A stretch of DNA of 64,000 nucleotides from Pedobacter quisquiliarum (GCF_014642175.1 NZ_BMIL01000007.1:229502-293501); one strand, 5' to 3'. Positions 1-8,915 are shown, numbered from the stretch's first letter. Notes: generated by a model from the sequence alone, not told the origin. Numbers and translations are program-made.

Positions 1-410
1 GAGCTGCTTTTTACTAGGTCGTACAAGTCGCCAGCGCGGTGTTTAGTAATTTTACCATCAGGGTGTCCTTCATTGTCAAGCACCTGCATTTCAAGACCTG
101 TAGCATAAGTCTGCTTGTATTTTGGATCTTCATGAACATAAAGCATTACGCCACTATTTCCTTTAGGTGCGATTTTCCACTCCAGGTTCATTTCGAAATT
201 CTCGTATTCTTTGTCCGTTACTAAGTCTACACCGTGACCTTCACGAAGTTTTGGATCCAGGTGGATTACACCTTTTTCCATTGTCCATCCGTGGGCAGCA
301 TTTTCAGCACCATATGGATGCCATCCAGCTATTTTCTTGGTTTCTTGTGCATTTGCATCCATGTTGAATAATGCGGTAAGCACCAACGCAGAAAAGATAT
401 ATTTTTTCAT
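1..410 (-). CDS. DUF1080 (3-keto-disaccharide hydrolase family) protein, C-terminus beyond window
   Basis: The frame read leftward from the ATG at 410 is open to the window edge and gives about 136 residues. It begins with a signal peptide (MKKYIFSALVLTALFNMDANAQ). The mature start contains the blocks WTMEKGVIHL, FEMNLEWKIAPKGNSGVML and GLEMQVLDNEGHPDGK. These are typical of the beta-sandwich family PF06439, whose studied members hydrolyse 3-keto-glycosides. It lies 65 bases after the exported oxidoreductase gene and is probably the last, or a late, gene of the seven-gene operon. Its role would be to cleave the 3-oxidised glycoside in the periplasm. The family call is firm; the substrate is inferred from the neighbours. 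Confidence 0.85.
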   Translation of the reverse strand, partial: MKKYIFSALVLTALFNMDANAQETKKIAGWHPYGAENAAHGWTMEKGVIHLDPKLREGHGVDLVTDKEYENFEMNLEWKIAPKGNSGVMLYVHEDPKYKQTYATGLEMQVLDNEGHPDGKITKHRAGDLYDLVKSS

Positions 411-428
411 GTTTTTAGATTTAAGTAA

Positions 429-453
429 GCGCCCAACTGGTTTAGTTGGGCGC
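429..453. repeat. Intercistronic hairpin, 10-bp perfect stem
   Basis: GCGCCCAACT at 429-438 is repeated inverted as AGTTGGGCGC at 444-453, with a five-base loop. It sits between the exported oxidoreductase gene and the DUF1080 gene. No T-run follows on either strand, so it is more likely an mRNA stability or processing element than a terminator. Confidence 0.6.
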
Positions 454-475
454 TGTAAGAAAGATTAAAGATTTA

Positions 476-1933
476 TTATGCGCCGAGCGTCCAGCCCTTG
501 CGGTATTCTCTTTTTACGTACTGGTTAACCGCATCAAAGTTGGTTACTTTCATGTTGTTGTTATCCCAAAGCAACTTGATGTTACGGCCTGGGTAGCTAA
601 TTTTTCCTTGAGCATCTTTGGCTTGAACATCAACCCCGCGGATTGCAAGGTTTGCCATAAGTAGTGCTTCTGTTAGTGGACCTGCGATTTCGAAAGGTGA
701 ACTTACCTCTTTCTTACCATGACCTGCAATACAAGCCTCTACCCATTGCGCGTAGTGACCGTTTGCTCCACCTTGAACTCTGGCGAAACGCTCTGGAACT
801 TTGATGCTCTTATTTCTGCTTAGTGGTAGTAATCTTGGATCGGCAGAGTAGGTGCTCGCCATCATTTTACCTTTAGTACCGATGAACAATGTTCCATTGC
901 CACCATCACCAAATACCTCGTTTGCTTCTAATTCTTCTGGTCTTTCCGGCTGAATACCACCATCCATCCAGTGAACCGTAACATCACCTTTTGTTTTTTC
1001 CGTTTTCGGGAATTTCAAGGTAACGTGGCTAGATGGAGGGCAGCTGTCAGGGAAGTATCCGCGTTTAAACTCGTCTACGTATACAGAACCAACACTTGCC
1101 TGTACTTCGCTTGCATATTTCAGATTCAGTACGCTAAATGGAGCCTCTAATAGGTGACATCCCATGTCGCCCAGTGCACCGGTTCCGTAATCCCACCAGC
1201 CTCTCCAGTTAAATGGAACAAGCTTATCTACGTATTCTTTGTAAGGTGCAGTGCCTAACCAAAGATCCCAGTCAAGTTCTTTTGGAACTTCGCTCTTGTT
1301 AGTCGACCATGGAATGCCTTGTGGCCAAACTGGTCTGTCGGTCCAGGCGTAAACCGTATGTACATCACCGATAAGGCCTGCATCATACCATTCTTTCATT
1401 TGGCGTGGACCATCGTTTGAGGCACCCTGGTTACCCATTTGGGTGACAACTTTATATTTCTTAGCTGCAGCTGTTAAAGCACGAGCTTCATAGATATCGT
1501 GGGTTAAAGGCTTTTGCACATAAACGTGTTTGCCTAATTGCATTGCAGCCATTGCTTGAACAGCATGGTTGTGGTCTGGGGTAGAAACAGATACGGCATC
1601 GAAGTTCTTATGTTCTTTATCTAACATTTCGCGCCAGTCTTTATAGAATTTCGCTTTTGGAAATGCTTTTACTGAACCTGCCGCACGACGAGTGTCTACA
1701 TCACAAAGGAACCCGATATCTGCTTTACCGCTCTTGTGGAACATGGCAATATCGGATTGGCCTTTACCGCCAACACCTATTCCGGCAATAATTAATCTAT
1801 CACTTGGTGCTAAGAACCCATTTCCACCAAGTACGTGACGAGGCACAATTGTGAAGGCAGCTGCCGCAATCGCACCAGTCTTTAGAAACGAACGTCTGGT
1901 TGTGGCGTTCTGATCATTAGTTTTGTTTTCCAT
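476..1933 (-). CDS. Exported Gfo/Idh/MocA-family oxidoreductase
   Basis: A 485-residue NAD(P)-dependent oxidoreductase with a twin-arginine signal near residues 13-35 (TTRRSFLKTGAIAAAAF), so it is probably exported folded with its cofactor. The Rossmann segment is IIAGIGVGGKGQSD, followed by the family EKP-type motif in the variant form VQKPLTHD, and DMGCHLLEAPF in the C-terminal domain. Exported members of this family in Bacteroidota often retain a tightly bound nicotinamide and oxidise or reduce sugars at C3. Here it would act on glycosides or 3-keto-sugars beside the DUF1080 protein. It lies 26 bases after the cytochrome c gene. The substrate cannot be read from the sequence. Confidence 0.9.
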   Translation of the reverse strand: MENKTNDQNATTRRSFLKTGAIAAAAFTIVPRHVLGGNGFLAPSDRLIIAGIGVGGKGQSDIAMFHKSGKADIGFLCDVDTRRAAGSVKAFPKAKFYKDWREMLDKEHKNFDAVSVSTPDHNHAVQAMAAMQLGKHVYVQKPLTHDIYEARALTAAAKKYKVVTQMGNQGASNDGPRQMKEWYDAGLIGDVHTVYAWTDRPVWPQGIPWSTNKSEVPKELDWDLWLGTAPYKEYVDKLVPFNWRGWWDYGTGALGDMGCHLLEAPFSVLNLKYASEVQASVGSVYVDEFKRGYFPDSCPPSSHVTLKFPKTEKTKGDVTVHWMDGGIQPERPEELEANEVFGDGGNGTLFIGTKGKMMASTYSADPRLLPLSRNKSIKVPERFARVQGGANGHYAQWVEACIAGHGKKEVSSPFEIAGPLTEALLMANLAIRGVDVQAKDAQGKISYPGRNIKLLWDNNNMKVTNFDAVNQYVKREYRKGWTLGA

Positions 1934-1959
1934 TGCTTATATTCGGTTTTAAAGAATGA

Positions 1960-2352
1960 TTATTTTTTTAAAGACAAGATGTAGTTAACCATCTCTTTAG
2001 CGTCTTCTTTAGATAAATTCGGGTGTGGTGTCATTGGAACTTCGCCCCAAACACCTGAGCCTCCGCGAATGATTTTGTCAGCAAGCTCATCTACGTTAAG
2101 CTCACTCATTGGATATTTTTCAGCAACCTCTACGTAAGAGGGTCCTACAACTTTGGTGGTTTCGTTATGACAACCCAGACAGTCTGATTTATCAATAAGT
2201 TGCTTTCCTTTATGCACTGCACCGCCTGATTCGCCTGCTGAAGCGGTAGTTTCTGTTGTCGTAGCAGCCGACTCCGTCTTCGCTGAATCGCCTCCTCCGC
2301 AAGATGCCAAGACAAATGTTAGGCATCCAAGTAGATATGTTATTTTTTTCAT
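1960..2352 (-). CDS. Class I cytochrome c lipoprotein, monohaem
   Basis: A 130-residue protein with a lipoprotein signal (lipobox LASC, Cys18) and a low-complexity Ser/Thr/Ala/Glu linker to about residue 45. The haem motif is CLGCH at residues 58-62, and Met107 in VPMTPHP is the likely axial ligand. The C-terminal helix ends NYILSL. It is a small periplasmic electron carrier anchored to a membrane. Its place in an operon with a GMC flavoprotein and a subunit-3-like protein suggests it accepts their electrons, as the cytochrome subunit does in FAD-dependent glucose and glucoside dehydrogenase complexes. Those complexes often use a multihaem subunit, whereas this one has a single haem. Confidence 0.9.
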   Translation of the reverse strand: MKKITYLLGCLTFVLASCGGGDSAKTESAATTTETTASAGESGGAVHKGKQLIDKSDCLGCHNETTKVVGPSYVEVAEKYPMSELNVDELADKIIRGGSGVWGEVPMTPHPNLSKEDAKEMVNYILSLKK

Positions 2353-2381
2353 AGTGTATTGTTGATGTGCCCGGTTCCGGG

Positions 2382-3434
2382 TTATAGTCCTAAAATTTTA
2401 TTGTTGAATGCTTCATCTGCTCCAGTAGCAGCGAAGTCGTCAAAAGCCCTGTTCGTAACAGGAATAATGTGTTTTTTAATGAATTCTGCACCTTCTTTAG
2501 CGCCAACGTTGGAGTCTTTCAGGCTGCATTCCCATTCCATAACCGCCCAGCCTTTGAAGTCATACTGCGTCAGCTTGCTGAAAATGGTTTTGAAATCTAC
2601 CTGTCCGTCGCCTGGTGAACGGTATCTTCCTGCGCGGTTCGCCCAGCTTTGGTACCCTCCAAAAGTTCCTTGCTTACCCGTTGGGTTAAATTCAGAATCT
2701 TTTACGTGGAATGCTTTAATACGCTCATGGTAGAAGTCGATGTACTGAATGTAATCCAGTTGCTGCAGTACGAAGTGTGATGGATCATAAAGCAAGCATG
2801 CACGAGGGTGATTATTTACTTTCTTCAGGAACATTTCGTAGGTAATACCATCGAATAAATCCTCTCCAGGGTGTATTTCGTAACAAACGTCTACGCCACA
2901 ATTATCAAATTCATTCAAGATGGGCATCCATCTTTTAGCAAGTTCAGTAAAGCCGGCATCTACCAAGCCCTCCGGGCGTTGCGGCCAGGGGTGGAACATA
3001 TGCCAAAGTAGCGAACCGCTAAAGGTGGCATGTGCGTTTAACCCCAGGTTCTGCGAAGCTTTAGCAGCATATTTCAATTGCTGCACCGCCCATTCCGTTC
3101 TACCTTTAGGGTTGTTATGCAGTTCTTTTGGCGCAAAAGCGTCAAAGGCAAGATCATATGCAGGATTTACGGCAACCAACTGTCCTTGCAGGTGTGTCGA
3201 TAGCTCCGTGATCTCCAGACCATAGCTGTTGATTTTGCCTTTCAATTCATCCGCGTAAGTCTTGCTTTCCGCAGCGAGCTTAAGGTCTATAAAGCGATCA
3301 TCTAATGTCGGCATCTGAATGCCGACAAATCCAAGCTCAGCTGCCCATTTACAAATACCTTCAAGCGAGTTGAAGGGTGCTTCTTCCTGAATAAACTGAG
3401 CTAAAAATATAGCGGGTCCTTTAATTGTAGTCAT
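2382..3434 (-). CDS. Sugar phosphate isomerase/epimerase-like TIM-barrel protein
   Basis: A 350-residue AP-endonuclease-2/xylose-isomerase-like barrel (PF01261) without a signal peptide, so cytosolic. Likely metal ligands are visible in order: Glu in CYEIHPGEDL, Asp/His in LLYDPSHFVLQ, His in AFHVKDSEF and Glu in AVMEWECSL. It lies two bases after the stop of the cytosolic Gfo/Idh gene, so the two are very probably co-translated. This pairing is common in 3-keto-sugar and inositol pathways, where the barrel enzyme isomerises or eliminates from the 3-keto compound. DgpC/CarC-type C-deglycosidases belong to the same fold and are an alternative. The fold is certain; the reaction is not. Confidence 0.88.
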   Translation of the reverse strand: MTTIKGPAIFLAQFIQEEAPFNSLEGICKWAAELGFVGIQMPTLDDRFIDLKLAAESKTYADELKGKINSYGLEITELSTHLQGQLVAVNPAYDLAFDAFAPKELHNNPKGRTEWAVQQLKYAAKASQNLGLNAHATFSGSLLWHMFHPWPQRPEGLVDAGFTELAKRWMPILNEFDNCGVDVCYEIHPGEDLFDGITYEMFLKKVNNHPRACLLYDPSHFVLQQLDYIQYIDFYHERIKAFHVKDSEFNPTGKQGTFGGYQSWANRAGRYRSPGDGQVDFKTIFSKLTQYDFKGWAVMEWECSLKDSNVGAKEGAEFIKKHIIPVTNRAFDDFAATGADEAFNNKILGL

Positions 3435-3436
3435 CT

Positions 3437-4597
3437 TTAAATTTTAAATTCATACCACTTCTGGTCTGATTTGCCTGAAGCTACGACGTTTTCAATAAAT
3501 GCCATTCCGCGCACACCATCTTCTGAAGTTGGAAAATCCAGCATTTCATCCGAAGGTTTTTCGCCATTACTAACCTTGTCTATCGTGGTTACGAAGTTGC
3601 GGTAAATGTTTGCGAAAGCTTCCAGATAGCCTTCAGGGTGCCCTGCAGGGGTTCTGGTATTATTTGCTGCGAATGAACTCAGGTAATTGTGTCCTGTTCT
3701 ATATATCTGCGCAGGTGCATCAAGCCACTTTAATTTTAAGGTGTTAGGTTCTTCCTGGTGCCATTCTAAGCCACCTTTTTCACCATAAACCTTTATTGTC
3801 AAAGCATTTTCTTCGCCTGCAGCGATCTGAGAAGCCATCAAAATACCATTTGCACCATTATCGAACTTCAACAGGATATTTCCGTCATCATCCAACGACC
3901 GGCCTTCTACAACGATGTTAAGATCTGCACACATGTGTGAGATCTTGACATTCGAAATGTATTCAGCCAATTGTGCAGCATGCGTGCCGATATCACCCAT
4001 ACAGCCGCTGATGCCGCTCTTAGAGGGATCGGTGCGCCAGGAGGCTTGCTTGTTACCTTCATTCTCTGAAGGAAGGCTAAGCCAGCCTTGTGGATACTCC
4101 ACACAAACCTTTCTGATGCGACCAAGTTCACCGGCTTTCACCATCTGTCTTGCCTGTTTCACCATCGGGTAGCCAGAGTAGGTGTGCGTTAAGCACACCA
4201 TCAATCCGGTTTCTTGTGCTTTGGCATAAAGTTTTTTAGCTTCTTCAAGCGTCAGCGTCATAGGTTTATCAATCAGCACATGAAATCCGGCACTTAACGC
4301 CAGCATTGCTGGTTCAAAATGGGCAAAATTCGGGGTAACGATGCTTACAAATTGCATCCGCTGATCTGCAGGAAGTTGACTTTCCGCTTCGAACATTTCA
4401 GCATAGCTTCCATAGTTTCTATCATCCGCAATAAAAAGGGCACGACCAGATGCTTTTGCTTTTTCTGGATCTGAGCTGAACGCGCCGCAGCACAATTCAA
4501 CCAAGCCATCCATATTAGCAGCAATGCGGTGTACAGCGCCGATAAAGGCATCTTTACCACCGCCAACCATACCCATTCTTATTTTCTTTTCTGCCAT
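3437..4597 (-). CDS. Cytosolic Gfo/Idh/MocA-family oxidoreductase
   Basis: A 386-residue protein without an export signal. The N-terminal dinucleotide-binding segment is IRMGMVGGGKDAFIG, the EKP-type motif is LIDKPMTLTLEEA, and the C-terminal domain carries DIGTHAAQLAEY with the His expected in the active site. Its start codon shares one base with the stop of the upstream GMC gene (TAATG), which indicates translational coupling. It would reduce or oxidise a 3-keto-sugar inside the cell. Together with the exported homologue at 476-1933 the operon has one Gfo/Idh enzyme on each side of the membrane. Confidence 0.9.
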   Translation of the reverse strand: MAEKKIRMGMVGGGKDAFIGAVHRIAANMDGLVELCCGAFSSDPEKAKASGRALFIADDRNYGSYAEMFEAESQLPADQRMQFVSIVTPNFAHFEPAMLALSAGFHVLIDKPMTLTLEEAKKLYAKAQETGLMVCLTHTYSGYPMVKQARQMVKAGELGRIRKVCVEYPQGWLSLPSENEGNKQASWRTDPSKSGISGCMGDIGTHAAQLAEYISNVKISHMCADLNIVVEGRSLDDDGNILLKFDNGANGILMASQIAAGEENALTIKVYGEKGGLEWHQEEPNTLKLKWLDAPAQIYRTGHNYLSSFAANNTRTPAGHPEGYLEAFANIYRNFVTTIDKVSNGEKPSDEMLDFPTSEDGVRGMAFIENVVASGKSDQKWYEFKI

Positions 4598-6297
4598 TAG
4601 ATATTTCCTTTTTTAAGTTCAGCAACAGCGTAATCAGCTGCTCTTGCAGTAAGTGCCATGAAGGTTAATGAAGGATTCTGACATCCAATAGAAGGCATAC
4701 AAGCACCATCGGTTACGAATACGTTGCTTACCTCATGCATTTGGTTCCATTTGTTAAGTACCGAAGTTTTTGGATCGTTACCCATTCTGGCAGTACCCTG
4801 CTCGTGAATCGCCATACCTGGAGTTGAGCCATTGTCGTAAGTCACAATGTTCTTCATACCCGCAGCTTCAAGCATTTCCGCAGCATCATTTTTCATCGCT
4901 TCACGCATCTTCGTTTCGTTGTCTCTGAAGCTACAGTCGATGGCCAATACCGGAAGTCCCCATTTATCTTTCTTGGTTTTATCAAGGGTAACTTTGTTGT
5001 CATGGTAAGGAAGTGCCTCACCAAAACCACCAAGGCCCATCTGCCAAACACCTGGAACAGTCATTTGATCTTTGAAATCACCTCCGAAGGCAAGTTCAGC
5101 TACATCCTGGTGCCATCCTGTACGGCTTGCACCACCTTGGTAACCGAAACCACGCAGATAGTTGCGCTTATCGTTGCCCATATTCTGGTAGCGAGGTACA
5201 TAGATACCGTTTGCTCTTCTACCGTAGGTATATTTATCATCAAAGCCTTCTGCCTGGCCACTTGCGCCACAGCGGAAGTGGTGATCCATTAAGTTGTGAC
5301 CTAGTTCACCACTTGCATTACCTAAACCATTAGGATGCTCGTCTGAAGTAGAGTTAAGCAAGATCTGCGTTGTACCCAATGTAGAGCCGTTAACGAAAAC
5401 AATCTTTGCATAGAATTCCATGTTTTCATTGGTCTCCGAATCAATCACCATCACACCTTTGGCTTTTTTGCTTTCCTTATCGTGGATGATGTGACTCACC
5501 AAGGAGTACGGACGTAGTGTAAGGTTTCCGGTTGCTACTGCAGCAGGAAGGGTAGAAGATTGCGTGCTGAAATAGGCGCCGAAAGGACATCCTCTGCTGC
5601 ACAGATTTCTGTACTGGCACTTTCCACGACCTTTATGGGGAACAGTTAAGTTAGCTGTACGACCGATGGTCAGGATACGCTCTCTTTTGTAGTGATCCTC
5701 AATGCGTTTTTTAACGGATTTCTCCACGCAGTTCATTTCCATCGGAGGCAGGAATTGCCCATCAGGAAGCGCTGGCCAGTTTTCATTCTGACCACTAATA
5801 CCCGCAAAACGCTCGGTATAGTCATACCATTTTTCAAGATCTTTATAACGAATCGGCCAATCATTACCATGACCATCCTTTAAATTGTCTTCAAAGTTGA
5901 TGTCACTGAAGCGGTAACTTTGACGACCCCACATTAGTGATTTTCCACCAACATGGAAGCCTCTGTACCAATCAAAACGTTTTACCTCTGTATACGGACA
6001 GTCTAAGTCATTCACCCAGAAACTCTCGTTAAACTCCTGGTAAGGGTAGTCACGCATCTGTACCGGGTGCGTTCTTTTTTGTTCCTCTGTTAATCGGCCA
6101 CGGTGTTCAAACTCCCATGGCTTTTTCATTGCAGTGGTATAATCTTTAATATGCTCTATGTTTCTGCCGCGTTCCAGCAAAAGTACTTTAAGACCTTTTT
6201 CGGTTAGTTCTTTGGCTGCCCAACCCCCGCTAATACCTGATCCAATAACGATGGCATCGTAGGTGTTTTGTGCTGTAGCTTTTGTATTTAAGTTCAT
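4597..6297 (-). CDS. GMC-family FAD oxidoreductase, catalytic subunit of a glucoside-3-dehydrogenase-like complex
   Basis: A 566-residue flavoprotein. The FAD-binding motif is GSGISGGWAAKEL near residue 19. The active-site pair is likely His498 (HEQGTARMG) and Asn541 (CQNPSLTF). Cys227, Cys233 and Cys237 form C-x5-C-x3-C (KCQYRNLCSRGC), the spacing I recall for the 3Fe-4S ligands of Burkholderia FAD-glucose dehydrogenase. It has no signal peptide of its own, consistent with export by piggyback on the subunit-3-like protein encoded 14 bases upstream. The enzyme would oxidise a sugar or glycoside, probably at C3, and pass electrons through the cluster to the cytochrome c. Confidence 0.9.
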   Translation of the reverse strand: MNLNTKATAQNTYDAIVIGSGISGGWAAKELTEKGLKVLLLERGRNIEHIKDYTTAMKKPWEFEHRGRLTEEQKRTHPVQMRDYPYQEFNESFWVNDLDCPYTEVKRFDWYRGFHVGGKSLMWGRQSYRFSDINFEDNLKDGHGNDWPIRYKDLEKWYDYTERFAGISGQNENWPALPDGQFLPPMEMNCVEKSVKKRIEDHYKRERILTIGRTANLTVPHKGRGKCQYRNLCSRGCPFGAYFSTQSSTLPAAVATGNLTLRPYSLVSHIIHDKESKKAKGVMVIDSETNENMEFYAKIVFVNGSTLGTTQILLNSTSDEHPNGLGNASGELGHNLMDHHFRCGASGQAEGFDDKYTYGRRANGIYVPRYQNMGNDKRNYLRGFGYQGGASRTGWHQDVAELAFGGDFKDQMTVPGVWQMGLGGFGEALPYHDNKVTLDKTKKDKWGLPVLAIDCSFRDNETKMREAMKNDAAEMLEAAGMKNIVTYDNGSTPGMAIHEQGTARMGNDPKTSVLNKWNQMHEVSNVFVTDGACMPSIGCQNPSLTFMALTARAADYAVAELKKGNI

Positions 6298-6311
6298 TTC
6301 TTTAATAAATA

Positions 6312-6974
6312 TTATGCGTAAACTCTTTGACCTGGTTTCATATCAACACAACCATCATATCTGCCTGGAATGTCAATGTATTCGTAAGCCTGAGTGGCTC
6401 CAATTTCAGAAGTGAAATATCCGAGCATTGTCAGATCACGAGCAATAGCGAAGAAGTAATGTTTAGCTACCGGCTTTTTAGCGGCCATTGGATTTCCAGC
6501 TCTTTCTTTTTCTGGTTTCTTTTCAAGTTCTGCCGCTTCTTTTTCCTGCAATTTCGCAGCTTCGTCCTTATCATTTTTCTGTGCAGCGATAGTTTCTTCT
6601 CTGAACTTTCCTAATAATTCCGTGCGTTGAGCAGGTGTTAAGCTAACAAAAGAGTTCTTGAATTTATCTTTTGAATTTTTTTCAAGGTCTTCAAGGCCTT
6701 TAACAAATACCTTTTGTGCCTCTTCAGGATAGCAATCCTTCATCATTAAAGAGATAAAAGGGCCCACACCGGCTGCCTTCGCACCAGGCGTCTTTGTTGT
6801 CGGGATGATGGTGTCAGCTAGCTCAGCGAGCATTTTCTCCTGGTCTGCTGAAAACAAATTTTCTGAAGAATTTTTTGAAGGCTGGCATCCTTCAAGGAAT
6901 ACGCCAATAGTTGTAGCAGATAATGCGCCTCCCATTAAAAAGGCGACACTTTTAACTGCGTCTCTTCTATTCAT
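6312..6974 (-). CDS. Gluconate 2-dehydrogenase subunit 3 family protein (small/gamma subunit)
   Basis: A 220-residue exported protein of family PF13618. The N-terminus MNRRDAVKSVAFLMGG resembles a twin-arginine signal and is followed by Cys30 in FLEGCQ, a possible but non-canonical lipidation site. The core contains ADTIIPTTKTPGAKAAGVGPFI and the C-terminus EIGATQAYEYIDIPGRYDG, both typical of the family. A charged Lys/Glu-rich stretch (about 125-165) is an insertion. In related complexes this subunit carries the Tat signal and escorts the flavoprotein. It is the first gene of the operon; the nearest upstream signal is the terminator at 7121-7157, so the promoter should lie in 6975-7120. Confidence 0.88.
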   Translation of the reverse strand: MNRRDAVKSVAFLMGGALSATTIGVFLEGCQPSKNSSENLFSADQEKMLAELADTIIPTTKTPGAKAAGVGPFISLMMKDCYPEEAQKVFVKGLEDLEKNSKDKFKNSFVSLTPAQRTELLGKFREETIAAQKNDKDEAAKLQEKEAAELEKKPEKERAGNPMAAKKPVAKHYFFAIARDLTMLGYFTSEIGATQAYEYIDIPGRYDGCVDMKPGQRVYA

Positions 6975-7120
6975 GTGGTTTATATTTAGTTGTTAAAGGA
7001 TTCTGTTTCTTACAAAATCTAAAATAGAGAAAAATTTATTTGGAAAGTGTAATTCCAACACATTAAATTTTCGAATATAATGCATTTGTTACGCGTATGT
7101 GCAATACTACTCACCTGAAC

Positions 7121-7157
7121 AAAAAAGCCCCACATAGAAACTATGCAGGGCTTTTTT
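7121..7157 (-). terminator. Rho-independent terminator of the first susCD operon
   Basis: AAAAAAGCCC at 7121-7130 pairs with GGGCTTTTTT at 7148-7157, and CATAG/CTATG extends the stem inside. On the minus strand it ends in a T-run, 20 bases after the stop of the susD gene at 7177, and separates susCD from the redox operon. Confidence 0.85.
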
Positions 7158-7176
7158 GTTAAAGAATGATGTTATA

Positions 7177-8898
7177 CTAGTAACCTGGGTTTTGTTTAAG
7201 TACCCCGTTACTTCTATCCAACTGTTCTTGTGGAATCGGGAAGTAGTTATCCTCATCACCGATTGTAATACCTCTTGAAGTTGCTAAGAATTGACCCTCA
7301 AAAGCAGAGTAACTCTCCAATGTAGGTTTCAAGATGCCCCAACGTACAAGGTCATAGAAACGGTGACCTTCCATCGCAAGCTCTAATCTACGCTCAAAAC
7401 GTACGGCATCTCTTGCGTAAGTCTGGCTTGGGAAAGCAGGATATGGGTTTACTCTGTAAGTTGCTGCTGGTGCACCACCTACAGCCTTATCAGTCGCTAC
7501 TGGAAGTTGAGCAGCTCTTGCACGAACGGCATTCACCAAGCGAAGTGCTTCTGGTAAGTTACCCAGCTCAACCTGGCATTCTGCAGCCATCAGGTATACG
7601 TCAGCTAAACGGATAACATTTACGTTTAAGCCGTTAACATTCGTTGAACCTGGAGCAGTACCGTTTGTAAACTCTGCAAACTCGATAGAGTTCTTATATG
7701 GCACAAATGGTCCACCTGTAGTTACCTCTCTGATCCATGGATCTCCTTGCATTACACCCCAATCGCGATAAGGTACGCCTCTTCTCCCTAGAGTGTAGTC
7801 CATCCTTGGATCCACCAATAGAGAACGCTCTACCTGGTAAGCAGCTTTCTGTGCAGTAGTCAAACCGAAGTCAGATTTAAATGGATTGGTTCTGTAGCTA
7901 CCATCAATCATCGGCAGACCAGTCGCAGTTACGCGGAAAGCATTTGCCAGGTCAATCGAAGGCTGGAAGAATCCGCAGCAGCTGGTTTTTGAGCTACCAC
8001 CATAAGGATAGTTAAGCATGTCTCCAACATTTCCGTTATCACCACCGCTACCATCTGTTCCTACGGCATGTTGTACAGCAAAAATGCTCTCTGGACCATT
8101 TTCACGAGTGATATCGAAATTCGCTTTGTAATCCAGGGTAGTGATAGCAGGTCTTGCTGCCATTACCGCTGTGAAGTTCGTTAATGCTTCAGCATATTTC
8201 TTCTGGTAAAGCAACACCTTTCCTAAGTATGCCTGTGCAGCAATTTTATCTGCACGACCAACTTGATCAAGCGGCTTAGTTGTACTAAGATTCGCTACCG
8301 CATAAGTGAAATCTTCAACAATTGCAGGGTAGATATCTGCGGTGTTGTCTACAGCAGGATCAGTTGTGTTTTCAAGAATTAAAGGAACATTCTTAAATGC
8401 TCTTGCCAAAAAGAAGTAGTAGTGTCCACGTAGGAACCTTGCTTCTGCCTGAATTTCCGCAGCACGTTTATCTGCAAATTTCTCTCCAGAGCTTGCTTGT
8501 AAAGCTGCTAAAATACGCAATGTGCTGTTACATCTTTGAATACCTTCGAAGCAGCGCGTCCATAGAGTAGACAAGTTGTCGTTAGTGCTTGTAGGTGAGT
8601 GGCGCTCCAAAGCGTTCATGTTTGGCTGATCACCAGCATCACTACCTTTATGCGCATTGTCCGAAGTCACTTCACCTAAGAGCCATTGGCTTGGTCCCGA
8701 AGCATAGTTACCCCAGGTACCACTTAGATTTCCGTTTAACAATGCATAAGCGCCGGTTAACGTTGCTTCTACACCTTTCTGATTTGTCAATTGCTCTTGA
8801 CTAAGTTCCCCTTGGGGACGTTTTTCGAGAAAATCCTTTTTACAGCCTACAGCTGAAAGAAGCATCATCCCAAATATAATATGATTAATCTTTTTCAT
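7177..8898 (-). CDS. SusD/RagB-family outer-membrane glycan-binding lipoprotein
   Basis: A 573-residue surface lipoprotein. The signal ends at a lipobox (LLSAVGC, Cys19), then KKDFLEKRPQGELS. Tetratricopeptide-like helical segments run through the first half (FLRGHYYFFLARAFKNVPLI). The C-terminal RagB part shows VNAVRARAA, ERRLELAMEGHRFYDLVRWG and the terminal QNPGY. It forms the lid of the SusC transporter encoded just upstream (17 bases between them). No glycoside hydrolase is adjacent, so the ligand is unknown. The nearest co-directional genes are the redox operon, so a glycoside imported for C3 oxidation is a reasonable guess. Confidence 0.95.
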   Translation of the reverse strand: MKKINHIIFGMMLLSAVGCKKDFLEKRPQGELSQEQLTNQKGVEATLTGAYALLNGNLSGTWGNYASGPSQWLLGEVTSDNAHKGSDAGDQPNMNALERHSPTSTNDNLSTLWTRCFEGIQRCNSTLRILAALQASSGEKFADKRAAEIQAEARFLRGHYYFFLARAFKNVPLILENTTDPAVDNTADIYPAIVEDFTYAVANLSTTKPLDQVGRADKIAAQAYLGKVLLYQKKYAEALTNFTAVMAARPAITTLDYKANFDITRENGPESIFAVQHAVGTDGSGGDNGNVGDMLNYPYGGSSKTSCCGFFQPSIDLANAFRVTATGLPMIDGSYRTNPFKSDFGLTTAQKAAYQVERSLLVDPRMDYTLGRRGVPYRDWGVMQGDPWIREVTTGGPFVPYKNSIEFAEFTNGTAPGSTNVNGLNVNVIRLADVYLMAAECQVELGNLPEALRLVNAVRARAAQLPVATDKAVGGAPAATYRVNPYPAFPSQTYARDAVRFERRLELAMEGHRFYDLVRWGILKPTLESYSAFEGQFLATSRGITIGDEDNYFPIPQEQLDRSNGVLKQNPGY

Positions 8899-8915
8899 AA
8901 TGTCTTATTAAATCG

